A stretch of DNA of 64,000 nucleotides from Leguminivora glycinivorella (lineage: Eukaryota; Arthropoda; Insecta; Lepidoptera; Tortricidae). The translations under genes were made by a program, and so were the position numbers. The DNA lies in contig NC_062983.1 of NCBI RefSeq assembly GCF_023078275.1, positions 3,775,001-3,839,000 of the forward strand, given 5' to 3'. This document shows positions 49,928-59,430 of this stretch, piece by piece (position 1 is the first letter of the stretch; each line of letters begins with the position of its first letter). A model generated the notes under the pieces. The model was not told the DNA's origin and made no database searches. It worked only from the letters and a program-made list of their open reading frames with translations.

Positions 49928-52759
49928 CGTCCCATTAATGCAAATACCGACTAAGTGACTTTTTGACGAAATCGAGTTTTTAGCACCTATAGAATAAGGT
50001 TTTCAAGGGCTACAATATGTTAAAACCCATGTATTGATACGACGCTGCATTCAAAAGATAGCTTCCGCATAAAGTTACTTAATGGTCAATTTGTTGCATT
50101 ATAAACTGCCAGAATGTAATATGAATATTTAATATAAACTTTTATGCTTTATCCGCCAAGTAGAACCTTTTAATGGTGTATAGTGTTTTTTTGCATTTAA
50201 ACATTTTGTTAAAGTAGCCATCTTATGTTCTACAAAAAAGTTTAATGTGTACATATTTGATTTTTGCAAATAAAACTATCAACAAAATTCTTTATTTTAA
50301 GCCAGGCTAAATACACCAAATGTCTTTAAGATGTTTTTCCAGAAGATGTTTGTTTACAAACATCAGCAATTTCATTCTACCAAAAAGTTGTATAGGGACT
50401 ATAATTGGTTTTGCATGTGGTGTGACGAAGGAAAGGATAACGGTCTATTACTGCAAATACCGACTATGTGTAAATAGGCGATTTTGAGATAATGCGGTTT
50501 GAAAGTTTGAAGGCACGTTTTATATGAAAACATTAAGGAATTTACGTTATGTGTATGGCATTTTAAACCCTATATTTTTTTGTTTACTACTTTGTCGTAT
50601 ATATATTCAGAATGTATTTAGTTGACGATCAAATACAATTTAATGAAACAGTCGAATACCTACTTAGTTGGTTTTTCCTGTAGAAATAAATGTTTGCATA
50701 TTTCTCTTCTTTATACATAATTATAACCCATTGTTTGTCTTAAATAAAGCTTCGTTTTTCATACGATGTTCTACAACCTAAATGAGTTTTTTCTGAAATA
50801 TACCGGGTAATAATTATAAGTTAGCCAGTAAGCTAATATAGTCAGTAGTTTTTAAGAATATTGTACGCTCGAAATGGGCACTGTTGATACTGTATTTCCT
50901 GTATATCATACCATCTTATGTACACAGTTAACAATGAATAAACTTTACTTTACTTACTAGCATACCTACGGTACGAGTAGACTTCAGATGTCACAACTGT
51001 GTACCACTTCACCAACTGCAGTATTAAGTGGTTGAAACCACTCATGGTACCCTTTAGGTATTAAATCTCTGCCACAAAGGCTGAATAAAGTCTTGAGGAC
51101 ACTTAGGTGGAGTCGAGGCACGTCGAATCGAGCCCTGCATACATTTACAATGAACGATGAATCCGATTCGACGCGTCGCTAATGGACGTAGTTTCATAAG
51201 AAATGCAGAAGGCGAATTAATGAGATTCGACTCGGCGAGCTTAGTGGGCACTAGGCTTAAGTTCATGTCGAGATCTGGACGTAGCACAAGGCAAGAAAAT
51301 CAACGCCACAAATTAAACTCCAGTTCAGTAGAACCACCTCAAACCTCTTAATGTATCATATCATATTTCTATCTCGGTCTAAAGCTCGATAAACAACTAG
51401 CTATCTCTGCGTTCAAGAAAATGGACTTACGCAGACTTTTTGACAAAGGTATCGTAACTAAATAGTACCATGAGTGCTTCCAATCACTTAATACCTAGTT
51501 AGTCTAGCATTGTCAGCCGTGTTACGGACGTGTTTGTATCCAATTCCACCAGCGATGAAGATGTTGTTTAATAACTTTTTATCACTCTTGCGCAGTAAGT
51601 GTGCAATCGCACGAAGGCGTATCAGGAGTAAAAGAAAAAACTTTTTCCCAAAAGAGTGTTTAAATTTGTATTTTGGACTACCATAAATACTTTTTTATCT
51701 TTTTATTGCAAGTGTGATGAAAAACACTGCGTGTAACTGGGGGCGTAAGAATATTGCAAACATGATTGCTTTAAATCGCCCCAGAAACCTATGTAATTAC
51801 CGTTACACATTACTTTTTCTTACTTATTACCTCATCTACGCCTACATTTTAGTGACTTTGGCGAATAGTACAAAACTTTAAATAAACTATTCCTTCAGGT
51901 TATTGAGCGTACAAAAACTATTTACCTATACTAAATGTAACAGTGTAGATAGTGAAATTTCGAACATAAATTATGGCGGACTTCGGATTGCTGAGACAGT
52001 GAACTAGTATGTAGTAAGTACCTATGCATATTATGCTATTACCCAAAAACGCATTAACCGATTTGTAAAATTCTTTTTGTGATTTCAAGGGAATGCTATT
52101 GCGTTACTTCTTGTTAAATTTTACTGAAATCGGTTAAAGTATTTTGTGAAAAATCTCCTAAAACCGGTTGAAGAGGATTTTTTTCAAAATTTTTTTTTTG
52201 AGAATAACTCTTCAAAACCATAAATAAAGTATTATTAATGGTTAGTAATGTTAAAAAACTTTTAATTACAAATGTTCCAGTTAAATTAACAATGATAAGT
52301 GAAGTTTTGTAACATAAAATTAGAGCAGCTATATTTCCTGCAACTAAAACCGCCTATGTCATTGAGAATATTTAATATATTTTGAAATAAGTTCAAAACT
52401 TTTGTATATTTTTCTTTTTTTGCAAATCATAAGTAAAGTGTATTAAAAGCAAAGCTTAATCAAAGGGAAACACTGCTTTATATGTATTAATAAGAGAAAT
52501 ATACAAATTTTTATTTCTACAGGAAAAACCAACTAAGTTTGCTACTATTTTTTTTAAATCGTAGTTTTATCGGCAATCAAATCAAGCCTGGATATTGTTT
52601 ATGATTAAGTATTAAACAACACAATACGGGCTGTAGAATGCTGTATACAAATAGTAATTTTTTTCATGTTTTCATATGAAATCGTACCTTCAAACATTAA
52701 AATCGCATTATCTCAAAATCACTTTTTTGCACATAGTCGGTATTTGCAGTAAGGGGACG
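49928..52759. mobile_element. 2.8-kb long-TIR element in a SINE, with an extra internal left terminus
   Basis: Left end CGTCCCATTAATGCAAATAC (continuing CGACTAAGTG). The right end in reverse complement is CGTCCCCTTACTGCAAATAC (CGACTATGTG). A second left-type terminus at 50441 (CGGTCTATTACTGCAAATAC, CGACTATGTG) pairs with the right end over about 350 bp (TTTTGAGATAATGCG, TTAGTTGGTTTTTCCTGTAG, AAATAAANNTTTGNATATTT), while the outer left end pairs for only about 30 bp. The interior has no recognised transposase; short frames at 51054-51351 are unidentified. Target duplication at most 1-2 bp (A or TA). Confidence 0.75.
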
Positions 52760-52916
52760 AATTTGTTCCTGAGTCATGGGTGTTTTCTATGTATATAAGT
52801 ATGTATTTATCTATATAAGTATGTATATGGTCGCTTAGCACCCATAGTACTAGCTTTGCTTAGTTTGGGGCTAATTTGATCTGCGTAGGGTATCCCCAAT
52901 ATTTATTTATTTATTT
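52760..52916 (+). mobile_element. tRNA-derived SINE, family 1, 3' half of the split copy
   Basis: TTTGTTCCTGAGTCATGGGT, GTATATAAGTATGTATTTAT, TAGCTTTGCTTAGTTTGGGG, CTAATTTGATCTGCGTAGGG, (TTTA)n tail. It continues the half ending at 49926 without loss of body sequence. Confidence 0.9.
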
Positions 52917-54012
52917 AAACTTCGAATATTGACTATTGCATCAAGAGTGAAAATTTTATTGTAAATGACAAGTAGAGCATTAAGTTTTGGACTCTTTAGA
53001 ATTTATTGAAGACGAGTTTTAGATGTAAGACGGCTTAGACTTAATTTAGTAGAACGATATTCACTTTATCTCTTCTTTATCAACCCTTGATCTAAAGTAT
53101 CTAATTTATTACAACGCTACATCTTTAAAAGGTTTTCTGAATTTATAACTAGCCTTAAGATCTTAGAATTAATGTGTATTGTACTCTTTAGAAGTTTTTG
53201 ATTTATGTTTTTTTAATGATCTATTATTTTGCGCTATTGGCGCTGTTCAGATAGTAATTTAGATAAGATTTTAAATATATGAAATTCTGTTACAACTTAC
53301 AACATGGTTTTTGTGCTTCAAATGAAATAAAAACGTTTTCATTTGAGTTATATTAACATTGGCTCGTTAATCAAAATAGTTTATTATTTTAAGTATATGA
53401 AAGTTTTCAACGAAAAATTTGAAATCCAAACGAAATAAAAGTCGGCTCAGTTATGAGTTTTTAATTTTAAAATCTTTTTTTAATCCAATAAACAAATCTC
53501 AATATAACGAAATTATCGATTAAAACCAATATTGGTGGTACTGTGTGTTTTATTAAAATATAATAGCAACAATGCCATGTATCTTAAAAAAAGACTTTAA
53601 ATACAAATTTAAAAACTCTCGAATAAATAGTCAAATATTACTCCCTTAAAAAAATAACACATTGCTCTTTAAAAAAATAATCATTAAAGTATCAAGCCTT
53701 TGAAAGGCAGTTAAACAGCTGTCATTTAAAAAAAAGTGTCAAAAAATCGTGCCTTCTATTTTCGTATTCCCAAAGTTTGTTGAGTAGCTGAGTCAAACTC
53801 TCAAGAGATCTTAGTAGGTTTTACCTTTATTTAAAAACGTTTGTCACTATATAAAAAAAGAAACACTTTATGACGAGTCCCAATAACTTCAAATGATGGT
53901 TTAACTATCCAAAACTGGATTCACCACCTTTGAATTATTTCGAAGAATCTCAAGATGTTTTCTTCACCGTTAAGCTAATAGTAATTATATCAAATGATAT
54001 TTCATATAATAC
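52917..54012. other. unassigned, strongly AT-rich sequence
   Basis: No gene or repeat recognised in 1.1 kb. Confidence 0.35.
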
Positions 54013-54327
54013 TTTCTCATCATCCTCCTTGCGTTATCCCGGCATTATTGGTCAAGCACTGAACTATATTTAATCCCAAGAAACAAGATCATTTATTTGT
54101 ATAAAGCGACTGCCATCGTGACCTAAACCCGTAGGGTTGTTTCTTGCCTTAATTTTAGTCCGGTTTCCTCACGATGTTTTGTTCACCGAAAAGCGACTGG
54201 CAATTGAATATCAAATCAGGCATTTTTTATAAGTCCCGATTGAAAACTCATTGGTACGAGCCGGGATTCGAACCCGCGACCTCCGGATCTAAAATCGCAC
54301 GCTCTTTCCGCTAGGCCACCAGCGCTT
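54013..54327 (-). mobile_element. tRNA-derived SINE, family 2, full length
   Basis: Reverse complement: GCGCTGGTGGCCTAGCGGAA (A box TGGCCTAGCGG), AAGAGCGTGCGATTTTAGAT, CCGGAGGTCGCGGGTTCGAA (B box GGTTCGAATCCC), CGGTGAACAAAACATCGTGA, CCGGACTAAAATTAAGGCAA, GCGACTGGCA-type body, CCGGGATAACGCAAGGAGGA tail. Confidence 0.88.
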
Positions 54328-54350
54328 TAGATAGATAGTTTGTAATTTTC

Positions 54351-54428
54351 TAAAAACTCATTGGTACAAGCCATGATTTGAACCCGCGACCTCCGGATTG
54401 AAAGTATCATATCCACTCGGACATCACC
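54351..54428 (-). mobile_element. tRNA-derived SINE, family 2, second head in tandem
   Basis: Reverse complement carries TCCGGAGGTCGCGGGTTCAA, ATCATGGCTTGTACCAATGA. The A-box part is degraded to GATGTCCGAGTGGATATGAT. It has the same orientation as the preceding copy, so either a tandem pair or a duplicated head. Confidence 0.7.
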
Positions 54429-54592
54429 TCTTTACTCCACAAATAACTATAGTCTTTGGTAATGCCATAATCTTCAATTGAAAACCGCACATTACATCTG
54501 CCATACAACTTGCCTTCAATCCATACTTGAAAATGTATGGACTCGCGCGCGACAAGGCAAGTTGTGCTAAAGGGTCTGATCGCCCAACCAAA

Positions 54593-55323
54593 TCCATACT
54601 TAGTATTATAAATGGGAAAGTGTGAGTGTCTGTTTGTCTGTCTTTTACTGCAAAACGCAGCGATGAATTCACGTGATTTTTAGGGTTCCGTAGTCAACTA
54701 GGAACCCTTATAGTTTCGCCATGTCTGTCTGTCCGTCCGTCCGTCCGTCCGTCCGTCTGTCCGTCCGTCCGCGGATAATCTCAGTAACCGTAAGCACCAG
54801 AAAGCTGAAATTTGGTACCAATATGTATATCAATCACGCCAACAAAGTGCAAAAATAAAAAATGGAAAAAAATGTTTTATTAGGGTACCCCCCCTACATG
54901 TAAAGTGGGGGCGGATTTTTTTTTTCATTCCAACCCCAACGTGTGATATATTGTTGGATAGGTATTTAAAAATGAATAAGGGTTTACTAAGATCGTTTTT
55001 TGATAATATTAATATTTTCGGAAATAATCGCTCCTAAATGAAAAAAAAGTGCGTCCCCCCCCCTCTATCTTTTGAACCATATGTTTAAAAAATATGAAAA
55101 AATCACAAAAGTAGAACTTTATAAAGACTTTCTAGGAAATTTGTTTTGAACTTGATAGGTTCAGAACTTTTTGAGAAAAATACGGAAAACTACGGAACCC
55201 TACACTGAGCGTGGCCCGACACGCTCTTGGCCGGTTTTTTTCTCTTTCTAATCCCCATCTTCCCCAAAAGGGGGTGTTGAATTTGTATGGAGCATTCAGC
55301 AATCTAACGCGAGCAAAAGCTAG
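54593..55323 (+). mobile_element. Lep1-type Helitron, split by a retroposon-like element
   Basis: 5' end TCCATACTTAGTATTATAAA, TGGGAAAGTGTGAGTGTCTG, ACTGCAAAACGCAGCGATGA; 3' end GCAATCTAACGCGAGCAAAA, GCTAG. Between them 54681-55241 is the inserted dispersed element. Helitrons transpose by rolling circle and leave no target duplication. This is a non-autonomous one without Rep/helicase. Confidence 0.8.
54681..55241 (-). mobile_element. dispersed element with GGGTTCCGTAGT inverted blocks, copy 2
   Basis: Reverse of 8573-9146: TAGGGTTCCGTAGTCAACTA, CCCTTATAGTTTCGCCATGT, (GTCC)n tract, GGCCCGACACGCTCTTGGCC, GGTTTTTTT. Similarity is high along the whole ~560 bp, so both copies are fairly young. 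The Helitron sequence resumes directly after the T-run. Confidence 0.82.
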
Positions 55324-55545
55324 ATTCCCATAAATCTAGTGGTGATTTAACCTGTCAGTCACCCAGCCCATCATTCTCAGCCCATCAGTTTATGCTGAAT
55401 GCACTTGTATCGCCATCTATTAGTGTTTCAGAGCTATTATGTCAGGATAATAAATTAGGTGTCCCGAACATTCATCACAAATTCATTGTGTATGTTATGT
55501 CAGTTTAATAGGTTTTTTAAATGATCAGCGATCAAATTAAGGCTA

Positions 55546-55760
55546 GCGTGCGTAGCTGAATACACAAACGCTCACGAAACGAAACGCTCGTAGATATACT
55601 CTGTCAACCAAGTCTGTCAGTAAATAAGATCAAAGAAAACTATATGCATTCTTTTCTTTAGGGCGCTAGAGAAAAGGTTACCTATAGTTTTCTTACTTCT
55701 TATTTACTGACAAACTTGTTTGACAGAATATATCTATCTCTATAGCTCTTGTGTTCTCTT
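55546..55760. repeat. palindromic GTAGCCGAATGGCA repeat, split by a MITE
   Basis: GTGCGTAGCTGAATACACAA, ACGCTCACGAAACGAAACGC, TCGTAGATA before the insertion and TATCTATCTCTATAGCTCTT after it. The right half is truncated. Confidence 0.7.
55597..55730. mobile_element. 134-bp mariner-like MITE, TAYTCTGTCAA ends, TA duplication
   Basis: Left TACTCTGTCAACCAAGTCTG with TCAGTAAATAAGA and AAAGAAAACTATA. Right in reverse complement TATTCTGTCAAACAAGTTTG with TCAGTAAATAAGA and AAGAAAACTATA. Removing it and one TA restores 'cgtagatatctatctct', the sequence in other palindromic repeats, so the TA target is established from the empty site. Confidence 0.9.
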
Positions 55761-56082
55761 AGATTCTGGTTACAGTATTCTGTATATATTTTATCTATGT
55801 CTATAAATGAGACGGTCGTCTCCCGCCATGCGATTGGAACGCAGCTGTCATCATGACAGTTACAATTTCCGGTGCCTGTTGTTGCCGTGAATCTTCTTTT
55901 ATGACATTTATGAAATTATTTTTATGGCTCGAAGGGTTGGGGATGCAAAAGTTGGACTAACAAATCATGCTCAGTTAGGGTATAGTGCGGGGGTGGCGCC
56001 ACCTTTATATGAAACTTGGTGATATGCAAAAATAATGGGTAAAAAATCCGAAAGTCTATTACAAACTTTCAAGTATTGAATA

Positions 56083-56330
56083 CCTAGCGTGTAGTGACCC
56101 TGCCTGCTAAGCTGCGGTCCCGGGTTCGAATCCCGGTAAGGGCATTTATTTGTGTGATGAGCATAGATATTTGTTCCTGAGTCATGGATGTTTTCTATGT
56201 ATATAAGTATTAGTATATTATAAATATAATTATGTGTCTGAGTACCCACATCACAAGCCTTGTTACTTCCGTCCTCTGCCCGTGCTTTACCGTGGGACTC
56301 AGTCAATCTGTGTAAGAACGTCCTAAAAAA
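56083..56330 (+). mobile_element. tRNA-derived SINE, family 1, long-tail subfamily, 5' truncated
   Basis: Begins in the A-box region (CCTAGCGTGTAGTGACCCTG), B box GGTTCGAATCC, TTTGTGTGATGAGCATAGAT, GAGTACCCACATCACAAGCC, TTTACCGTGGGACTCAGTCA, ATCTGTGTAAGAACGTCC. 'cttccgtcctctgcccgtg' replaces the usual 'cttgagc'. Confidence 0.87.
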
Positions 56331-56402
56331 ATATTGGCCACATCTTAACAGTCGATTATTGCAGCGACAGTTTATTAAAAAGAAAAGTTACATAATTATG
56401 TT

Positions 56403-56582
56403 TCGAAAGGTTCTCGAGTGGCGACCGCGTACCGAAAGGCGCAGCGTGGGTCCCCCCACAAGATGGACTGATGAACGTCGCAGGAATCCGCTCGATGCGG
56501 GTGGTGAACAGGGTCCTTGTGGCAATCTTTGGGGAGGCCTATATAGTGGACGTCTTTTGGCTGATATGATGATGATGATGAT
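56403..56582 (+). pseudogene. RTE-like LINE ORF2 extreme C-terminus
   Basis: RKVLEWRPRTERRSVGPPTR and WTDERRRNPLDAG follow the RKVLEWRPR.GKRSVGRP..RW.DD pattern with indels. Then GGCAATCTTTGGGGAGGCCT and a (GATGAT)n tail. Confidence 0.72.
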
Positions 56583-56747
56583 ATTTTTGCTGTTCGTTGT
56601 GTGAAATATACATATTTTCCTGGTTATTACGTTGAATTTATATAGTCGTTTTTAAAGGATTCCAAAGTACAAAATATCCCGGTTATGTAGGATATACTCT
56701 TTAATTTCTACCCAGTGGTTTTAGTAGATACTTAGTTAATTTCCCTA

Positions 56748-56930
56748 TCCATACTAATATTATAAATGGGAAAGTGTGTGTGTATGTTTGTTTGTCCGTC
56801 TTTAACGGCAAAACGGAGCAACAAATTGATGTGATTTTTCTATGCGGAGATGAGTTGAAGGGACGGAGAGCGACATACGCTACTTTTTGTCTCTTTCAAC
56901 ACGCGAGCGAAGCCGCGGGAAAAAGCTAGT
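56748..56930 (+). mobile_element. Lep1-type Helitron, complete short copy
   Basis: TCCATACTAATATTATAAAT, GGGAAAGTGTGTGTGTATGT, CTTTAACGGCAAAACGGAGC, TGATTTTTCTATGCGGAGAT, CTACTTTTTGTCTCTTTCAA, GCGAGCGAAGCCGCGGGAAA, AAGCTAGT. TC start, CTAG(T) end, and a GC-rich stem before the 3' end, as in Helitrons. Non-autonomous. Confidence 0.88.
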
Positions 56931-57103
56931 AAATTTATAATTAAACCTATTTTCAATCAACCACTTTAAATCGAATTTATACTCTTATACTCCAAAATGC
57001 ACACTCAAATTTAGACCTAAAAGCGGTAAAATAAGGTTAAAACTAGTTGAACTGAAGTTGATAAAGAATTAGATCCACTTCGGTCTAGCGCGTTGTACTC
57101 GTA

Positions 57104-57786
57104 TAGGGTTGCCACATTTTAAAACCCCAATACCAGGACAAAACTTAAATTTTCCGGGATTTTAGGGGCTTTGTAGGAAAAACGGATTTTTTTTAATTTA
57201 ACTATTTACCATTAGACTCCATAACTGGTATTTACGATACCCTATATACTTTCAAATATGTAAAACAAACATAACAAACATTAAGAAAAGAGTGTACATG
57301 CACCCGAAAGGCCGGCACCTCCACCCCTTCTGGTATTTCAGGTGTCCATGGGAGACAGTAATAGCTTATCATCGGGTAACCTGTTCTGCTCGTTTGCTTC
57401 CAATTGCATAAAACCGAATGCTTCTATTTTATTTCAAATTGTTTGCAAAACCATGTTGAAATCGATGTTCGAAAAATGATGTTGATTGATAGCCAGTGTT
57501 CGTCCTAGGGATATCTATAGAAGACCAATGGATTAAGGATGAAAAACTGGTATACCTTTGGAGGTGTAAGAGGTAATAATACAAAAGTTATAGTCAGTAG
57601 AGGAATTGCCTGATAGACGGTCTTCCCGACACTGATCTTAAATAACAATTTTCTCGTTTTACGAGCGACGAAGCAGCAACGCTTTTTGTTTTTGCAAAGT
57701 CGTCTTTCGCGTTTTTTTTAATTTCTCGCGAATCGGACATGCAAAAAATCGGAAGAAACCCGCAAAATCCTGATCTGGCAACCCTA
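57104..57786. mobile_element. hAT-like TIR element, TAGGGTTGCCA ends, 8-bp duplication
   Basis: TAGGGTTGCCACATTTTAAA left and TAGGGTTGCCAGATCAGGAT right (reverse complement), the terminal sequence typical of hAT elements. Flanks TACTCGTA (57096-57103) and GCCTCGTA (57787-57794) agree at six of eight positions. No transposase. A LINE 3' end (57293-57415: GGTGTCCATGGGAGACAGTA, CATCGGGTAACCTGTTCTGC) sits inside. Confidence 0.75.
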
Positions 57787-58298
57787 GCCTCGTACCATCG
57801 TAAATTTTCTACTTAGTTCTAATAAATTACCCGTGTTGCGCTTATGCTGACGACCGAGTGCCGACGGGGACTTGCTATTAAAAGGATATTGAAGGGATAA
57901 AGAGGCAAAATGTGTGAGAAAAATTTTGAGAAAATTAGTTTAGTTACTTAGGTACTAACAATGTTTGGTTAAGGATGTACATTATGGGTGGTTCTATTTT
58001 TACGTTGATGCTTGTCTAGTAATTTTATTGTATAAAAAGCACAAAAAAACGTGGCAAACATATCTGCCAGACTGACATGATTGAGTATATTAAGCCATAA
58101 GATACAACTATTTTTATTTAACCACCTAAAATAGTTTAAGAGATACAAATATAATTATGACATGTGTTATGGCACAAACCCAAAAACCGAAAAAAAAACT
58201 GCCAGTCATACTTGACGATAAATTTATGTTTTTTTTTTCACATTTATATATATTATATTTGTGTAAATCTATAATATGTAATTTATTTGTATTTATTC
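57787..58298. other. unassigned AT-rich sequence
   Basis: No recognised gene or repeat. Confidence 0.3.
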
Positions 58299-59287
58299 CA
58301 TTGAGGTATATGTACTACGTACTAGAGGCGACGTTGCTAAGAGAATTTTTACACACCCCACTGCGGTCCAATGGACCGCAACGTTGTCAGTCCTTACCAG
58401 GTCCTTGCGGTGCAGTGACGTGCCGTGATGCACATACTTTCCACGTGAATAATGCCTTCTTGTGTGCTTAAAAATTGTACTAATCACTCGAGGAAATCAA
58501 ATAAAAGCCAAGGTGTGACATTTCATCGGTAAATTAAGCAAAAAACTCGTCTATAATATTTTAAGATTGAATATTCTACAAACTCGCGAGCGGGAGCGAC
58601 ACTGCCGCCATTTTGGTGACGCAATCATAGACTATAAAAAGTTAACCGCGCAGATGTGCCATTTACACTGTTCCTACTAGTGTGTTTCACCTCTAGTAGA
58701 GTTGCGAAATATAAATATTTCTATTTGGAAAATTATTAAGTAACTACTTACTATTTCATTAATTATGTTACTAAAATATAAAAAAGTGTATTTGTTTAAT
58801 ATATATAGTTAATAGTTTTTGAGTAAAATTGTATTTTTAGCACGCTCACTTTTTGCAGTTTTCTTCGGCCTGGTCATGAAAAAAGGGAACAATTGATACG
58901 CTTTGTCCAAAAAAATCGTGCTGAGGAAACTTGGTTACCAACTGACCACTATATATGTTCATTATGTATATTAGAAGAAGAAGATAAATACAGCACAATT
59001 ATTTTGTATTAATATTTTAAAGAAGAAGATAAATACAGCACAATTATTTTGTGTTAATTTGTATTGTTTAAGTTGTAAATAAATAAATAAGTTTGACTAG
59101 AATATCCGTATTTTATTTAACTATAATGTAAAATTCCCGTTAGGCAGAATATAATAATGTGTCACATCTGGTGGTAGACCTACTCTACGCGTAAATAACC
59201 GCTCCCCGCACCCCGCGCATTTGTCAGCATGTGCAGAGTTTTCGCTTGGCAACGTCGCCTCTAGTACGTAGTACATATACCTCAATG
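58299..59287 (+). mobile_element. 989-bp TIR element carrying a THAP-like gene
   Basis: Left CATTGAGGTATATGTACTAC, GTACTAGAGGCGACGTTGCT; right in reverse complement CATTGAGGTATATGTACTAC, GTACTAGAGGCGACGTTGCC: a TIR of about 40 bp with one mismatch. No clear target duplication. Inside, a two-exon THAP-like frame is read left to right. THAP domains bind the ends of P-type transposons through the transposase, so this could be a deletion derivative of such an element. A 9-bp-arm dyad TGCGGTCCA/TGGACCGCA at 58363-58381 lies just inside the left TIR. Confidence 0.75.
58452..59012 (+). CDS. putative two-exon solo THAP-domain protein (76 aa)
   Basis: Exon 1, 58452-58528: ATG, then MPSCVLKNCTNHSRKS and GVTFHR, the start of a THAP zinc finger (C4, C9 as C-x4-C, FHR signature). 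It stops at the donor CATCG/GTAAAT. A consensus acceptor (TTTTTGCAG) at 58850-58858 opens exon 2, 58859-59012, in frame: FLRPGHEKREQLIRFVQKN, then EETWLPTDHYICSLC, which fits the THAP W-x-P-T...C-S-x-H/C block, and an acidic tail with TAA. The last zinc ligand is Cys where His is usual, and the AVPTIF box and the rest of a transposase are missing. A 45-bp in-phase duplication follows (58975-59064). Splicing is inferred from the sites and the frame, not seen. It may be a repressor-like or dead remnant of a P-type transposase. Confidence 0.6.
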
Positions 59288-59321
59288 CATATCCCGCACC
59301 TTTTTTGCTCTTCTCTGTTTG

Positions 59322-59430
59322 GCCTAAAGGTTGACTGGTAGAGAATGCCATGTAGCATTAAGTCCGCCTTTTGTAACTGTATATTGTTACTGTGCAATAA
59401 AGTTTAAATAAATCAAAATAAATAAATAAA
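59322..59430 (+). mobile_element. LINE 3' end with AATAAA signal
   Basis: GGCCTAAAGGTTGACTGGTA, GAATGCCATGTAGCATTAAG, CCTTTTGTAACTGTATATTG, TACTGTGCAATAAAGTTTAA, AAATAAATAA tail. Second copy of 45694-45802. Confidence 0.75.

Noticed and set aside
51054..51351. Short frames on both strands inside the long-TIR element as a transposase
   Set aside because: No DDE or zinc-finger pattern seen, and both strands are open over the same stretch. Left as unidentified.
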